Program-made: the position numbers and the translations under genes
Notes under the pieces: generated by a model
What the model saw: the letters and a program-made list of their open reading frames with translations, nothing else
Told to the model about the DNA's origin: nothing
Database searches by the model: none
Part shown: positions 1-8,488 of the stretch, in pieces
Position numbering within the stretch: position 1 is the first letter of the stretch
How the letters are laid out: the number at the start of each line of letters is the position of its first letter
From: Amorphus sp040750475
GTDB lineage: Bacteria; Pseudomonadota; Alphaproteobacteria; Rhizobiales; Amorphaceae
NCBI RefSeq assembly: GCF_040750475.1
Contig: NZ_JABJVY010000012.1
Location: forward strand, 62,001-126,000
Direction: 5' to 3'
DNA: 64,000 nucleotides

Positions 1-1254
1 CCAGTCCTGATCGGTTGACATGTAGTTGAACACGATCCGGGGTGCCTCCGCCGGGTCGGCGCTCTTCAGCGTCACCTCGCCGCGCGAGGGCGAGCGCATC
101 GGCCCCACGTGCGCCTGGAAGCCGTGGCCCTCCGCCGCCGCCTGACCGTCGTAACGCACGGCGATCGGCATGAAGTGATACTGGATGTCGGGATAGTCCA
201 CGCCCGGCTTGGAGCGCAGGAAGGCCGCGCTCTCGAACTGGTTGGAGGCGCCGGGACCGGACTTCAGGAATAGCCACTGAGCTCCGACGTACGCCTTTCC
301 GAACAGGTTCCAGTATTTGTAGAGGGTGATCGGCTGGGTGCAGGCCTGTTGCACATAGACCTCCAGATGGTCCTGCAGGTTTTTGCCGACGCCAGGCCGC
401 TCCGCGATCACGTCGATGCCGTGCTCGGCGAGATGGGCGCCAGGACCGATCCCGGACAGCATCAGGAGCTTGGGCGAATTGATGGAGGAGGCTGACAGGA
501 TCACCTCGCGCCGGGCGCGGACGATCTCGATCTTGCCGCCGCGCTCGATCTCCACGCCGACGGCGCGGCCGTTCTCGATCACGATCCGGCGCGCAAAGCA
601 GCGCACGAGATCCAGGTTGGAACGCTTCAGCGCCGGCTTCAGGTAGGCGTTGGCGGCCGACCAGCGTCGGCCCCTCCAGACCGTCTGCTCCATCGGGCCG
701 AAGCCTTCTTGCTTCTCGCCGTTGTAGTCGCCGGTCAGCTCGAAGCCGGCCTGGTGCCCCGCCTCGACGAAGGCATGGAACAGCGGATTGTCGCGTCTAC
801 CGCGTGAGACGTGGAGCGGGCCGGTCTTGCCGCGCCAGGCCGGATCGCCGCCGTGGCCGCCATCATGCCATGTCTCCATGCGCTTATAGTAGGGCAGCAC
901 GTCGGCATAGGCCCAGCCGGTGGCGCCGCTTTCCGCCCAATGGTCGAAGTCATGGGCGTGACCGCGCACGTAGACCATGCCGTTGATCGACGATGAGCCA
1001 CCGATCACCTTGCCGCGCGGCGTCACCAGCCGGCGCCCGCCAAGGCCCGGCTCCGGCTCGGAGACGTAGCCCCAGTCGTAGCGCGGCATGTTCATGGGAT
1101 AGGAGAGGGCGGCCGGCATCTGGATCAACGGTCCGGCATCGGTGCCGCCATATTCCAGCACCAGCACCGAATGCTTGCCATCCTCCGACAGGCGATAGGC
1201 CAACGCCGACCCCGCCGACCCGGAGCCGACGATCACGAAATCCGCTTCTGCCAT
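1..1254 (-). CDS. betA: Choline dehydrogenase (BetA), 3' part cut by window edge
   Basis: FAD-dependent GMC oxidoreductase that oxidises choline to betaine aldehyde, the first oxidation step to glycine betaine. The visible 418 residues start with MAEADFVIVGSGSAGSALAY, an FAD-binding GxGxxG motif at about residues 9-14. A GMC signature around PRGKVIGGSSSINGMVY lies near residue 80, and a second GMC-type segment (ILSASSINSPKLLMLSGIGP) lies further on. The C-terminal part with the catalytic His/Asn lies outside the window; full-length BetA is about 550 residues. It is the last gene of the leftward betI-betC-betB-betA operon, 20 bp after betB. The ATG at 1254 is preceded by a GGAGA-type ribosome site. 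The family call is firm. Choline as substrate rests on the operon partners. Confidence 0.93.
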   Translation of the reverse strand, partial: MAEADFVIVGSGSAGSALAYRLSEDGKHSVLVLEYGGTDAGPLIQMPAALSYPMNMPRYDWGYVSEPEPGLGGRRLVTPRGKVIGGSSSINGMVYVRGHAHDFDHWAESGATGWAYADVLPYYKRMETWHDGGHGGDPAWRGKTGPLHVSRGRRDNPLFHAFVEAGHQAGFELTGDYNGEKQEGFGPMEQTVWRGRRWSAANAYLKPALKRSNLDLVRCFARRIVIENGRAVGVEIERGGKIEIVRARREVILSASSINSPKLLMLSGIGPGAHLAEHGIDVIAERPGVGKNLQDHLEVYVQQACTQPITLYKYWNLFGKAYVGAQWLFLKSGPGASNQFESAAFLRSKPGVDYPDIQYHFMPIAVRYDGQAAAEGHGFQAHVGPMRSPSRGEVTLKSADPAEAPRIVFNYMSTDQDW

Positions 1255-1274
1255 AATCTCCTCTCCCGTTCGGC

Positions 1275-2738
1275 TCAGTACGGGCTTTCGACCGGACCGA
1301 GTCCGACGTGGACGGTCTTCAGTTGGGAATAGAATTCCATCGCCGCGCGGCCGTTCTCGCGGCCGAGGCCGGATTGCTTGACGCCGCCGAAGGGGATCTC
1401 CACCGGGGTGAGGTTGTAGGTGTTGATCCAGCAGATGCCGGCCTGAAGAGAGCCGGCAACCCGGTGGGCGCGGGCGAGATCGCGGGTGAAGAGCCCGGCA
1501 GCCAGCCCGAACGGCGTGCCGTTGGCGCGCGCCACGGCCTCGTCTTCGCTCTCGAACGTGAGCAGCGAGAGCACCGGGCCGAAGATTTCTTCCTTTGCGA
1601 TCGTCATGGTGTCGGTCACGTCGGAGAAGATGGTCGGCTCGATGAACGTGCCGTCGTCGTAGACGGCCCCGGTCGGCACGCCGCCGCCATAGGCCAGCGT
1701 CGCGCCCTCGCGCTTGCCGGCCTCGATGTAGCCGAGCACCTTTTCGCGCTGGGCCTGGCTGATCAGCGGCCCCATCTGGGTCTCGGGGTCGAGCGGATCG
1801 CCGATCCGGATGGCGCGGGTGCGCTCGATCAGGCGCTCCAGGAAGCGGTCCTTGATGCGCGCCTGGACGAACACGCGGGTGCCGTTGGAACAGATCTGGC
1901 CGGTGGAATAGAAGTTGCCGAGCATGGCGCCGCCGATGGCGTCCTCGATATCGGCGTCGTCGAACACGATCATCGGCGACTTGCCGCCGAGTTCCATGGT
2001 GACATGACGCATGCCGGCGGCGGCCGTGGTGTAGACCTTGCCGCCGGTCGGCACGGAGCCGGTCAGTGAGACCTTCGCGGTGGTCGGATGTTCGGCCAAG
2101 GCCGCACCGACCGCACCGAAACCCTGCACCACGTTGAAGAGGCCCGCCGGGGCGCCGGCTTCCATGAAGATCTCGGCAACCTTCAGGGTGGACAACGGCG
2201 TCAGTTCGGACGGCTTGAACACCATGGCGTTGCCGCAGGCGAGCGCCGGCGCAGCTTTCCAGCAGGCGATCTGGGTCGGATAGTTCCAGGCGCCGATGCC
2301 GACACAGACGCCCAAGGGCTCGCGCACGGTGTAGGCGAAGTCGGTTCCGAGCGGCACGGCTTCGCCGGCGATCGAGGCGGCCTGGCTTGCGAACCACTCC
2401 AGCGCGTCGGCGCCGGAGGTGGCGTCGGCGACGAGCGTTTCCTGGATCGGCTTGGCGGTGTCCAGCGTCTCCAGCTCCGAAAGCTCCTGGTTGCGCTCGC
2501 GCATCAGGTCGGCGACCCGACGCAGGACGCGGGAACGCTCGACCGGCATCCAGCTCGCCCATTCCTTCTGGGCCCGCTCCGCGGCGATCATCGCCGCTTC
2601 GATCACCGCCGGCGTGGCGGCGTGAAGGCGGGCGATCACCTCGCCGGTGGCAGCGTGAATGCTGTCGAACGGCTCTCCGGCGGTGTCCTCCAGATAGACG
2701 CCGTCGACGAAGTGGCTGGCGGTCGGTTGAGCTCGCAT
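1275..2738 (-). CDS. betB: Betaine aldehyde dehydrogenase (BetB)
   Basis: NAD(P)-dependent aldehyde dehydrogenase converting betaine aldehyde to glycine betaine. It has 487 residues, the usual length. The catalytic pair is visible: Glu at about 249 in VTMELGGKSP and nucleophilic Cys at about 283 in STGQICSNGTR. The cofactor-binding segment GIGAWNYPTQIACWK (about 148-161) and FKPSE are also present. It sits 4 bp downstream of betC and 20 bp upstream of betA, so it is cotranscribed in a betICBA operon. The neighbours single out betaine aldehyde among the many aldehydes used by this superfamily. Confidence 0.95.
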   Translation of the reverse strand: MRAQPTASHFVDGVYLEDTAGEPFDSIHAATGEVIARLHAATPAVIEAAMIAAERAQKEWASWMPVERSRVLRRVADLMRERNQELSELETLDTAKPIQETLVADATSGADALEWFASQAASIAGEAVPLGTDFAYTVREPLGVCVGIGAWNYPTQIACWKAAPALACGNAMVFKPSELTPLSTLKVAEIFMEAGAPAGLFNVVQGFGAVGAALAEHPTTAKVSLTGSVPTGGKVYTTAAAGMRHVTMELGGKSPMIVFDDADIEDAIGGAMLGNFYSTGQICSNGTRVFVQARIKDRFLERLIERTRAIRIGDPLDPETQMGPLISQAQREKVLGYIEAGKREGATLAYGGGVPTGAVYDDGTFIEPTIFSDVTDTMTIAKEEIFGPVLSLLTFESEDEAVARANGTPFGLAAGLFTRDLARAHRVAGSLQAGICWINTYNLTPVEIPFGGVKQSGLGRENGRAAMEFYSQLKTVHVGLGPVESPY

Positions 2739-2742
2739 TCGA

Positions 2743-4257
2743 TCAGTCTCCCCGCGGCCAGCGCTGGGAGGCTTCCAGCACGTTCAGATCCATGTGGTTG
2801 CGCATATAGCGCTCCGATGCCTTCTTCAGCGGCTGGAAATCCCAAGGGTAGTAGGCGCCGTTGCGCAGCGCGCTGTAGACCACGTGGCGCCGCGCTTGGC
2901 TTTCGCGGACCTCCGCGTCGTAAGAGGCCATGTCCCAGAGCACGTCGGCCTTGCGGGTGAAGGTGGCGAGCGTCTCTGCGTAGGCGGGATCGGCGGCGAG
3001 ATTGGTCAGCTCGTGCGGGTCGGCTTCCAGGTCGTAGAGCAGCGGCGGATCGATCTCGCAGTGGATGAATTTGAAGCGGCCCTCGCGCAGCGCCACCAAG
3101 GGCGCGATGGAGGCCTCCGCCGCATATTCGATCCGCACCGGACCGCGTTCGGCACCGTTGGCGACCGGAACCAGGCTCTCGCCATCGGTCCAGGGCGTCA
3201 CCTCGCCGAGGTCGATACCGACCAGATCGGCAAGCGTCGGGGCCACGTCGAGGGTGGAGGCGGGCGTCTCGATCCGTCCGGCGGGAAGGCCGGGTGCGGC
3301 GACCATCAGCGGCACCCGGGAGGAGCCTTCGTAGAAGCTCATCTTGAACCAGAGCCCGCGCTCGCCGAGCATGTCGCCGTGGTCGGAGACGAACAGGATG
3401 ATGGTGTCCTCGGCCTGATCGGTGCCTTCCAGTGCCTCCAGGATCTGACCGATCTTGTCGTCGAGATAGGAAATGTTGGCGAAATAGGCGCGGCGGGAGT
3501 TCCGGATGTCCTCGGCGGTGATCTCGAAATTGCGCCAGTCGTTGGCGTCGAAGATCCGCTTGGAGTGAGCATCCTGGTCGTCATAGGCGAAGGCGGGCAC
3601 CACCGGGTCCAGGTGGGCGCAATCCTCGTAGAGGTCCCAGAACTTCTTGCGCGCGACGTACGGGTCGTGGGGGTGGGTGAACGACACCGTCAACAGCCAC
3701 GGTCGATCGTCGCCGCGCCGGCCGAGATCGTAAACCTTGCGGATCGCCTCGTAGGCGACCTCGTCGTCATATTCGAGCTGGTTGGAAATCTCGCCCACGC
3801 CGGCGCCGGTGACGGAGCCCATGTTGTGGTACCACCAGTCGATCCGCTCGCCCGGCTTGCGGTAGTCCGGCGTCCAGCCGAAGTCGGCCGGATAGACATC
3901 CGTGGTCAGCCGCTCCTCGAAGCCGTGAAGTTGATCCGGGCCGACGAAGTGCATCTTGCCGGACAGCGTGGTCTGGTAGCCCGCCAGCCGCAGATGATGG
4001 GCGAAGGTGGGCACGTCGGAGGCGAATTCCGCGGCGTTGTCGTAGACCCGGGTGCGGCGCGGCAACTGGCCGGACATGAAGCTCGCCCGCCCCGGGGCGC
4101 ACAGCGGCGAGGCGGTGTAGGTGTTGGCAAAGCGCGCCGAACGGGCGGCGAGCGCCCTCAAATTCGGCGTGTGGAGAAAGTCGGCCGGCCCGTCGGGGAA
4201 GAGGGTGCCGGCGAGCTGGTCGACCATCAAAATCAGGACGTTCGGCTTCCGCTGCAT
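2743..4257 (-). CDS. betC: Choline-sulfatase (BetC)
   Basis: Type I sulfatase that hydrolyses choline-O-sulfate to choline and sulfate, feeding BetA/BetB. The reading frame is open further upstream, but the ATG at 4257 (MQRKPNVLILMVDQ) is chosen because it overlaps the betI stop as TGATG and places the metal-binding Asp in the usual N-terminal position; this gives 504 residues. The formylglycine motif is canonical, C-A-P-G-R with Cys at about 53. The metal-site segment VSDHGDMLGERG is present. A C-terminal choline-sulfatase-type extension ends in MRNHMDLNVLEASQRWPRGD. The gene order matches the rhizobial betICBA operon. Confidence 0.94.
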   Translation of the reverse strand: MQRKPNVLILMVDQLAGTLFPDGPADFLHTPNLRALAARSARFANTYTASPLCAPGRASFMSGQLPRRTRVYDNAAEFASDVPTFAHHLRLAGYQTTLSGKMHFVGPDQLHGFEERLTTDVYPADFGWTPDYRKPGERIDWWYHNMGSVTGAGVGEISNQLEYDDEVAYEAIRKVYDLGRRGDDRPWLLTVSFTHPHDPYVARKKFWDLYEDCAHLDPVVPAFAYDDQDAHSKRIFDANDWRNFEITAEDIRNSRRAYFANISYLDDKIGQILEALEGTDQAEDTIILFVSDHGDMLGERGLWFKMSFYEGSSRVPLMVAAPGLPAGRIETPASTLDVAPTLADLVGIDLGEVTPWTDGESLVPVANGAERGPVRIEYAAEASIAPLVALREGRFKFIHCEIDPPLLYDLEADPHELTNLAADPAYAETLATFTRKADVLWDMASYDAEVRESQARRHVVYSALRNGAYYPWDFQPLKKASERYMRNHMDLNVLEASQRWPRGD

Positions 4258-4871
4258 CAGGCGGTCTCCGTTTCCGCGTGGCTTGGGGACGAGGCAAGGT
4301 GGACATTGAGGCACGAGGTGACCTGGGCCACGGCGGCGCTGCGGTCGACGGTCGGTGCGCGCAGCGCGGCGCGGATATAGTAGCCGTCGATCATGGCCGC
4401 GATGCCATCTGCGATGCGCCGGGCATCGGCATCGGGCACCAGCGCTTTCAAGGCGTGGACCAGGTTGCTGTCGAGCCTTTTGCGGTAAACGGCGAGAAGG
4501 CGTGCGGCTTCCGGCGAGCGCTGGGCCATGACGTAGAAGGAGAGCCAGGCGCTCACCACCGCCGGATCGAACTGCTCCTCATCAAAACAGGCTTCGATGA
4601 CGGCGTGAATCCGCTCGCGCGGGGTACGGCAGCGGTGGTAGCCGGCCTGCACCGAACGTCCGAAATCCTCCAGAATCCGGCGCATGGCGGCCAGAAACAA
4701 AGTGTCCTTGGAGCCGAAATAGTGGTGGGCCAGGGCGGCCGAGACACCGGCGCGACGCGCAATCGCCGCCACCGTTACGTCGAGCGAGCCGACTTCGCCG
4801 ATCGCGCCGATCGCGGCACGAACGAGCGCATCCTTGCGCACCGCTTCCACTCCGACCTTTGGCATCGCCAC
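4257..4871 (-). CDS. betI: TetR-family repressor BetI
   Basis: Choline-responsive TetR-type repressor of the bet genes. It has 204 residues, starting MAMPKVGVEAVRKDALVRAA. The helix-turn-helix is visible at about 28-55 (VTVAAIARRAGVSAALAHHYFGSK). The ligand-binding domain carries BetI-typical sequence (AWLSFYVMAQRSPEAARL, then IDGYYIRAALR). It is the first gene of the leftward operon and its stop overlaps the betC start (TGATG). It probably represses its own promoter, since an inverted repeat overlaps the predicted -35 (see 4954-4982). In this family choline relieves repression. Confidence 0.93.
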   Translation of the reverse strand: MAMPKVGVEAVRKDALVRAAIGAIGEVGSLDVTVAAIARRAGVSAALAHHYFGSKDTLFLAAMRRILEDFGRSVQAGYHRCRTPRERIHAVIEACFDEEQFDPAVVSAWLSFYVMAQRSPEAARLLAVYRKRLDSNLVHALKALVPDADARRIADGIAAMIDGYYIRAALRAPTVDRSAAVAQVTSCLNVHLASSPSHAETETA

Positions 4872-4953
4872 CCCTCAGTCGTGGGCCGGCTCCCGTTCCG
4901 GTTGCCGAACTTTCGCGCACGTTGATGCACGCCTCACCGTTTACATTTGTCTC

Positions 4954-4982
4954 AATATGCGGTTGATTGACTGATCAATCAA
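4954..4982 (-). promoter_or_regulatory. betI promoter with overlapping BetI-type operator
   Basis: On the minus strand a -35 TTGATT (4982-4977), a 17-nt spacer and a -10 CATATT (4959-4954) precede betI. The inverted repeat TTGATTGA-CTGA-TCAATCAA (4963-4982) has perfect 8-bp arms and covers the -35 and most of the spacer. A repressor bound there would block betI-betC-betB-betA. The site lies 107 bp upstream of choX and could also act on that operon. The repeat and promoter spacing are read directly. Assignment to BetI is inferred from position and family behaviour. Confidence 0.75.
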
Positions 4983-5088
4983 GAAAGGCGGTCCACCGGG
5001 TACAGAACAATCTGCCTTCGATCAAGGGACCCGCGCGTACGCGTCCGTCTTTCCAGAGCGTTTGCAAATCTGGATGGGAGACAAACGA

Positions 5089-6024
5089 ATGTTCCGTACC
5101 TTTGGCTCGGTTTTCATCCTCGCGGCAGCGGCGATGCCCTTCATGGCGGGCGCTGCCAACGCGCAGGCGAAATGCGACGAAGTCACGATGTCCGACGTGG
5201 GTTGGACGGACATCACCACCACGACAGCGGCGACCAAGCATGTGCTGGAAGGCCTCGGCTACGACGTCGACGTGAAGGTTCTGTCCGTGCCGGTGACGTT
5301 CGCGTCGCTGGAGAGCGACGATGTGGACGTCTTCCTCGGCAACTGGATGCCGGCGCAGACCAGCGCGATTAAGCCCTATCTGGACTCCGGCGAAATTGAA
5401 TCGGTCCACACCAACCTGGAAGGCACCAAGTACACGCTGGCGGTGCCGACCTACCTCTACGACAAGGGTCTGAAGACCTACGCCGACATCCACAAGTTCC
5501 GCGACGAGCTGGACGACAAGATCTACGGCATCGAGCCCGGCAACGAGGGCAACGCCTACCTGGTTTCGCTCACCGAGGAGAACAAGTTCGACCTCAAGGG
5601 CTTCGAGGTGGTGGAGAGCTCCGAGCAGGGCATGCTCGCCATGGTCGGCCGCAAATACCCGAAGAAGGAGGCGATTGTCTTCCTCGGCTGGGAACCGCAC
5701 CCGATGAACTCGACCTATTCGCTGAAATATCTCACCGGTGGCGAAGACTTCTTCGGCGGGGAGGGTGTCGTGAACACCGTGACGCGCAAGGGCTTCGTCG
5801 AGGACTGCCCGAATGTCGGCAAGCTGCTCAACAATCTCACCTTCTCCTTGCCGATGGAGAACGAGATCATGGGCAAGATCCTGAATGACGGCGAAGATGC
5901 CGGAGATGCCACGGAGGAGTGGCTGAAGGCGCATCCCGACGTGCTCGACGCCTGGCTCGAAGGGGTCACCACCGTCGATGGCGAGCCGGGTCTTCCGGCG
6001 GTCAAGAAAGAGCTCGGACTTTAA
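5089..6024 (+). CDS. choX: Choline-binding periplasmic protein (ChoX family)
   Basis: Substrate-binding component of a choline/betaine ABC importer. The ATG at 5089 is chosen over in-frame ATGs at 5062 and 5074 because GGGAGA ends a few bases before it and the protein then begins with a clean signal peptide (MFRTFGSVFILAAAAMPFMA, cleavage near AANAQA). That gives 311 residues. The OpuAC-type domain follows. Aromatic residues typical of quaternary-amine cages appear in VGWTDIT, LGNWMPAQT and GWEPHPMNSTYS. It is first in the choX-choW-choV operon, divergent from betI. Choline rather than glycine betaine or proline is inferred from the bet neighbourhood and similarity to rhizobial ChoX. Confidence 0.88.
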   Translation: MFRTFGSVFILAAAAMPFMAGAANAQAKCDEVTMSDVGWTDITTTTAATKHVLEGLGYDVDVKVLSVPVTFASLESDDVDVFLGNWMPAQTSAIKPYLDSGEIESVHTNLEGTKYTLAVPTYLYDKGLKTYADIHKFRDELDDKIYGIEPGNEGNAYLVSLTEENKFDLKGFEVVESSEQGMLAMVGRKYPKKEAIVFLGWEPHPMNSTYSLKYLTGGEDFFGGEGVVNTVTRKGFVEDCPNVGKLLNNLTFSLPMENEIMGKILNDGEDAGDATEEWLKAHPDVLDAWLEGVTTVDGEPGLPAVKKELGL

Positions 6025-6075
6025 GTCGTCGACGCTCTGTCGTCGCTGTCCTGACCAGGATAGCCTGACATCGGT

Positions 6076-6096
6076 CGGGCCGCGTGCCGCGGCCCG
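6076..6096 (+). terminator. Intergenic hairpin between choX and choW
   Basis: CGGGCCGC (6076-6083), loop GTGCC, GCGGCCCG (6089-6096): a perfect 8-bp GC-rich stem in the 102-bp gap between the binding-protein gene and the permease gene. It has only a short pyrimidine run after it, so it may be a partial terminator or an mRNA-stabilising 3' end rather than a full stop. Such a hairpin would give more choX than choWV message. Confidence 0.5.
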
Positions 6097-6126
6097 GTCT
6101 TCCCAAACCGGCGGAGGGGCCAGGCT

Positions 6127-6966
6127 TTGGATTTCTTGACCGACTACAAGATTCCGATCGGCCACTGGGCGCGCGACCTGTTCCAGTGGCTGCAGGTGCA
6201 CGGGGGCTGGTTCTTCGATGCCCTCGCCAACATCATGGGCAGCCTGATCGACGGCTTCCTCTGGGTGCTTCAGGAGCCGCCTGAAATCGTCGTGGTGCTG
6301 GTGCTGGCGGCGATTGCCTGGTGGATCCAGAAGAGCTGGAAGATGGCGCTCTTCGTGGTCCTCGGCTTCGCCTTCATCATCAACCAGGGCTATTGGGAAG
6401 AGACCACCGAAAGTCTCACCCTGGTGATCTCCGCCTGTCTCGTCTGCATGGCGATCGGCGTGCCGATCGGGATCGTGGCCGCGCACCGGCCGAACTTCTA
6501 CAAAGTGCTGCAGCCGATCCTCGACCTGATGCAGACGCTGCCGAGCTTCGTCTATCTCATTCCCGCGATCGTCTTCTTCGGCATCGGCATGGTGCCGGGC
6601 CTTTTGGCGACCGTGGTGTTCGTGCTTCCCGCGCCGATCCGGCTCACGCATCTTGGCGTGTCCTCCACGCCTATGCCGCTTCTGGAGGCCGCCGATTCCT
6701 TCGGTGCCACGGCCTGGCAGAAGCTGCTCAAGGTCGAGCTTCCCTATGCGTTGCCGCAGATTATGACCGGCCTGAACCAGGCGATCATGCTGTCGCTGTC
6801 CATGGTCGTGGTCGCCGCCCTGGTCGGTGCGGACGGTCTCGGCGTGCCGGTGGTGCGCGCACTCAATCAGGTCAACACGGCGCTCGGATTCGAGAGTGGC
6901 TTCATCATTGTTGTTGTGGCCATCATGCTCGATCGCGTCCTGCACATCGGAGGCTCCCGTCGATGA
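6127..6966 (+). CDS. choW: Choline ABC transporter permease (ChoW)
   Basis: Inner-membrane permease of the choline importer, 279 residues. It starts at a TTG at 6127, supported by GGAGGGG seven bases upstream; no in-frame ATG gives a better start. The N-terminal amphipathic segment is followed by several hydrophobic helices. The ABC permease EAA loop is visible at about 187-209 (EAADSFGATAWQKLLKVELP). It overlaps choV by ATGA, indicating translational coupling. Closest to the ProW/OpuAB group. Confidence 0.9.
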   Translation: MDFLTDYKIPIGHWARDLFQWLQVHGGWFFDALANIMGSLIDGFLWVLQEPPEIVVVLVLAAIAWWIQKSWKMALFVVLGFAFIINQGYWEETTESLTLVISACLVCMAIGVPIGIVAAHRPNFYKVLQPILDLMQTLPSFVYLIPAIVFFGIGMVPGLLATVVFVLPAPIRLTHLGVSSTPMPLLEAADSFGATAWQKLLKVELPYALPQIMTGLNQAIMLSLSMVVVAALVGADGLGVPVVRALNQVNTALGFESGFIIVVVAIMLDRVLHIGGSRR

Positions 6967-8045
6967 GTGCGAACGACACGAAAGCCGAGGAGCGCGCCAA
7001 GGCGGTCGTCTTCGAGGATGTCAACATCGTCTTCGGCGAGAAGCCGGCCCTGGCCCTGCCGTTGATGGACGCGGGCAAGAGCCGCGCGGAAATCCAGGAG
7101 GAAACCGGCCAGGTCTTGGGCGTGCATGCCTGTTCGCTGGAGGTCAGCGAGGGCGAGATCATCGTCCTGATGGGTCTCTCCGGCTCCGGGAAATCCACGC
7201 TTCTGAGAGCGGTGAACGGCCTTAACCCGGTCGTGCGCGGCCAGGTTTTGGTCAATGACGGCGGGGCGCTGGTCAACGTCACGGGGGCCGATGCCAAGAC
7301 GCTGCGGCAGATCCGTCTCCACCGGGTGGCGATGGTGTTCCAGCAGTTTGGGCTGCTGCCCTGGCGCGACGTTCTGGAGAATGTCGCGTTCGGGCTGGAA
7401 CTTGCCGGCGAGCCGCGCAAGCAGCGCGAGGAGAAGGCGCGCAAGCAGCTCGATCTGGTCGGGCTTTCCGACTGGGAGAGCCGCAAGGTCAGCGAGCTCT
7501 CGGGCGGCATGCAGCAGCGCGTCGGCCTGTCGCGTGCGTTCGCCACCGAGGCACCGATCCTCTTGATGGACGAGCCGTTCTCCGCGCTCGATCCCTTGAT
7601 CCGTAACCGGCTGCAGGACGAGCTGTTGGAACTTCAGCGCAACCTGAAGCGCACCATCATCTTCGTTAGCCATGATCTCGACGAGGCCTTCAAGATCGGC
7701 GATCGGATCGCGATCATGGAGGGCGGCCGGATCGTGCAGTGCGGCACACCGCCGGAGATCATCCGCAACCCGGCCAACGACTATGTGGCCGATTTCGTGG
7801 CCCACATGAACCCGCTCGGTGTGCTCAGGGCGATGGACGTGATGATCGAGGGGGAGGCGCCGGTCGATGCACCGGAGATCCACGCCGACACCAAACTGCA
7901 GGACGTGATGGAGCCGCTTAAGGAAGGGCGGGTCCTGAATGTCATGTCCGAAGACGGGGCACATTTGGGCGTCATCCGTCCGGCCGAGATCGTCTCCGCA
8001 CTGACCCCGCGCGAGCGTCCGGCGGAAACCGCCGACACGGTGTAG
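6963..8045 (+). CDS. choV: Choline ABC transporter ATP-binding protein (ChoV)
   Basis: ATPase of the choX-choW-choV importer, 360 residues. It shows Walker A GLSGSGKST, the signature LSGGMQQR, Walker B ILLMDEP and the H-loop FVSHDLDEAF. After the nucleotide-binding domain comes a ProV/OpuAA-type C-terminal extension, starting near VADFVAHMNPLGVL, with one recognisable degenerate CBS-like segment (LQDVMEPLKEGRVLNVM); ProV homologues normally carry two CBS domains that sense ionic strength. The start overlaps the choW stop (ATGA). It probably hydrolyses ATP as a homodimer. Confidence 0.92.
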   Translation: MSANDTKAEERAKAVVFEDVNIVFGEKPALALPLMDAGKSRAEIQEETGQVLGVHACSLEVSEGEIIVLMGLSGSGKSTLLRAVNGLNPVVRGQVLVNDGGALVNVTGADAKTLRQIRLHRVAMVFQQFGLLPWRDVLENVAFGLELAGEPRKQREEKARKQLDLVGLSDWESRKVSELSGGMQQRVGLSRAFATEAPILLMDEPFSALDPLIRNRLQDELLELQRNLKRTIIFVSHDLDEAFKIGDRIAIMEGGRIVQCGTPPEIIRNPANDYVADFVAHMNPLGVLRAMDVMIEGEAPVDAPEIHADTKLQDVMEPLKEGRVLNVMSEDGAHLGVIRPAEIVSALTPRERPAETADTV

Positions 8046-8488
8046 CAAGCCGTCCGGCCATAGATCGAGCCGTCGAACGTTTCCGCGTTCTTTATCGGAC
8101 GCGTGGATGATTTCGGCCGAGCGTTCGGTGATATCTGGTCGGTTTCTCCAGCTCGGAGTCCACAAGCCGGCTTTGTCTGTTTGACGCAGGTCCAGACGGT
8201 GCGCGGGTGCCCCTTCGCAAGGCGCCTCAGTATATCCTGCCGGGGAAGAAGCGTGACTGTTGTCTGTCGCCGGTTGGCGTGGACTTTCCCAGCTTTTTCT
8301 CGTCTCGCTCCAAAATCATGACATTCCTGACCATAGCGAGCCGGGCCCCTTATAGGCACCCGGCTTGCTGGCGTGCGGCGTTCAGAAGCTGAAAACGCCG
8401 TCGTCTTGTGCTTGACGGAATGATGGGCACCATGACAAAATTCCATAAAACAGGAAAATATCTCGGAAACTGAAATATTGGAGTGGGA
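8046..8488 (+). other. Intergenic region between choV and dctP
   Basis: About 440 bp without a convincing gene; the short frames here are not conserved-looking. It contains a hairpin AGCCGGG...CCCGGCT (8339-8365) that may end choV transcription, and a weak promoter candidate TTGACG (8412-8417), 18-nt spacer, CAAAAT (8436-8441) ahead of dctP. An imperfect TTCC-N8-GGAA element (8441-8456) just downstream loosely recalls the palindrome in front of hyuA. Confidence 0.4.

Noticed and set aside
4975..6945. 656-codon minus-strand frame opposite choX and choW
   Set aside because: His/Asp/Glu-rich composition from antisense codon mirroring; no family features; choX and choW are certain.
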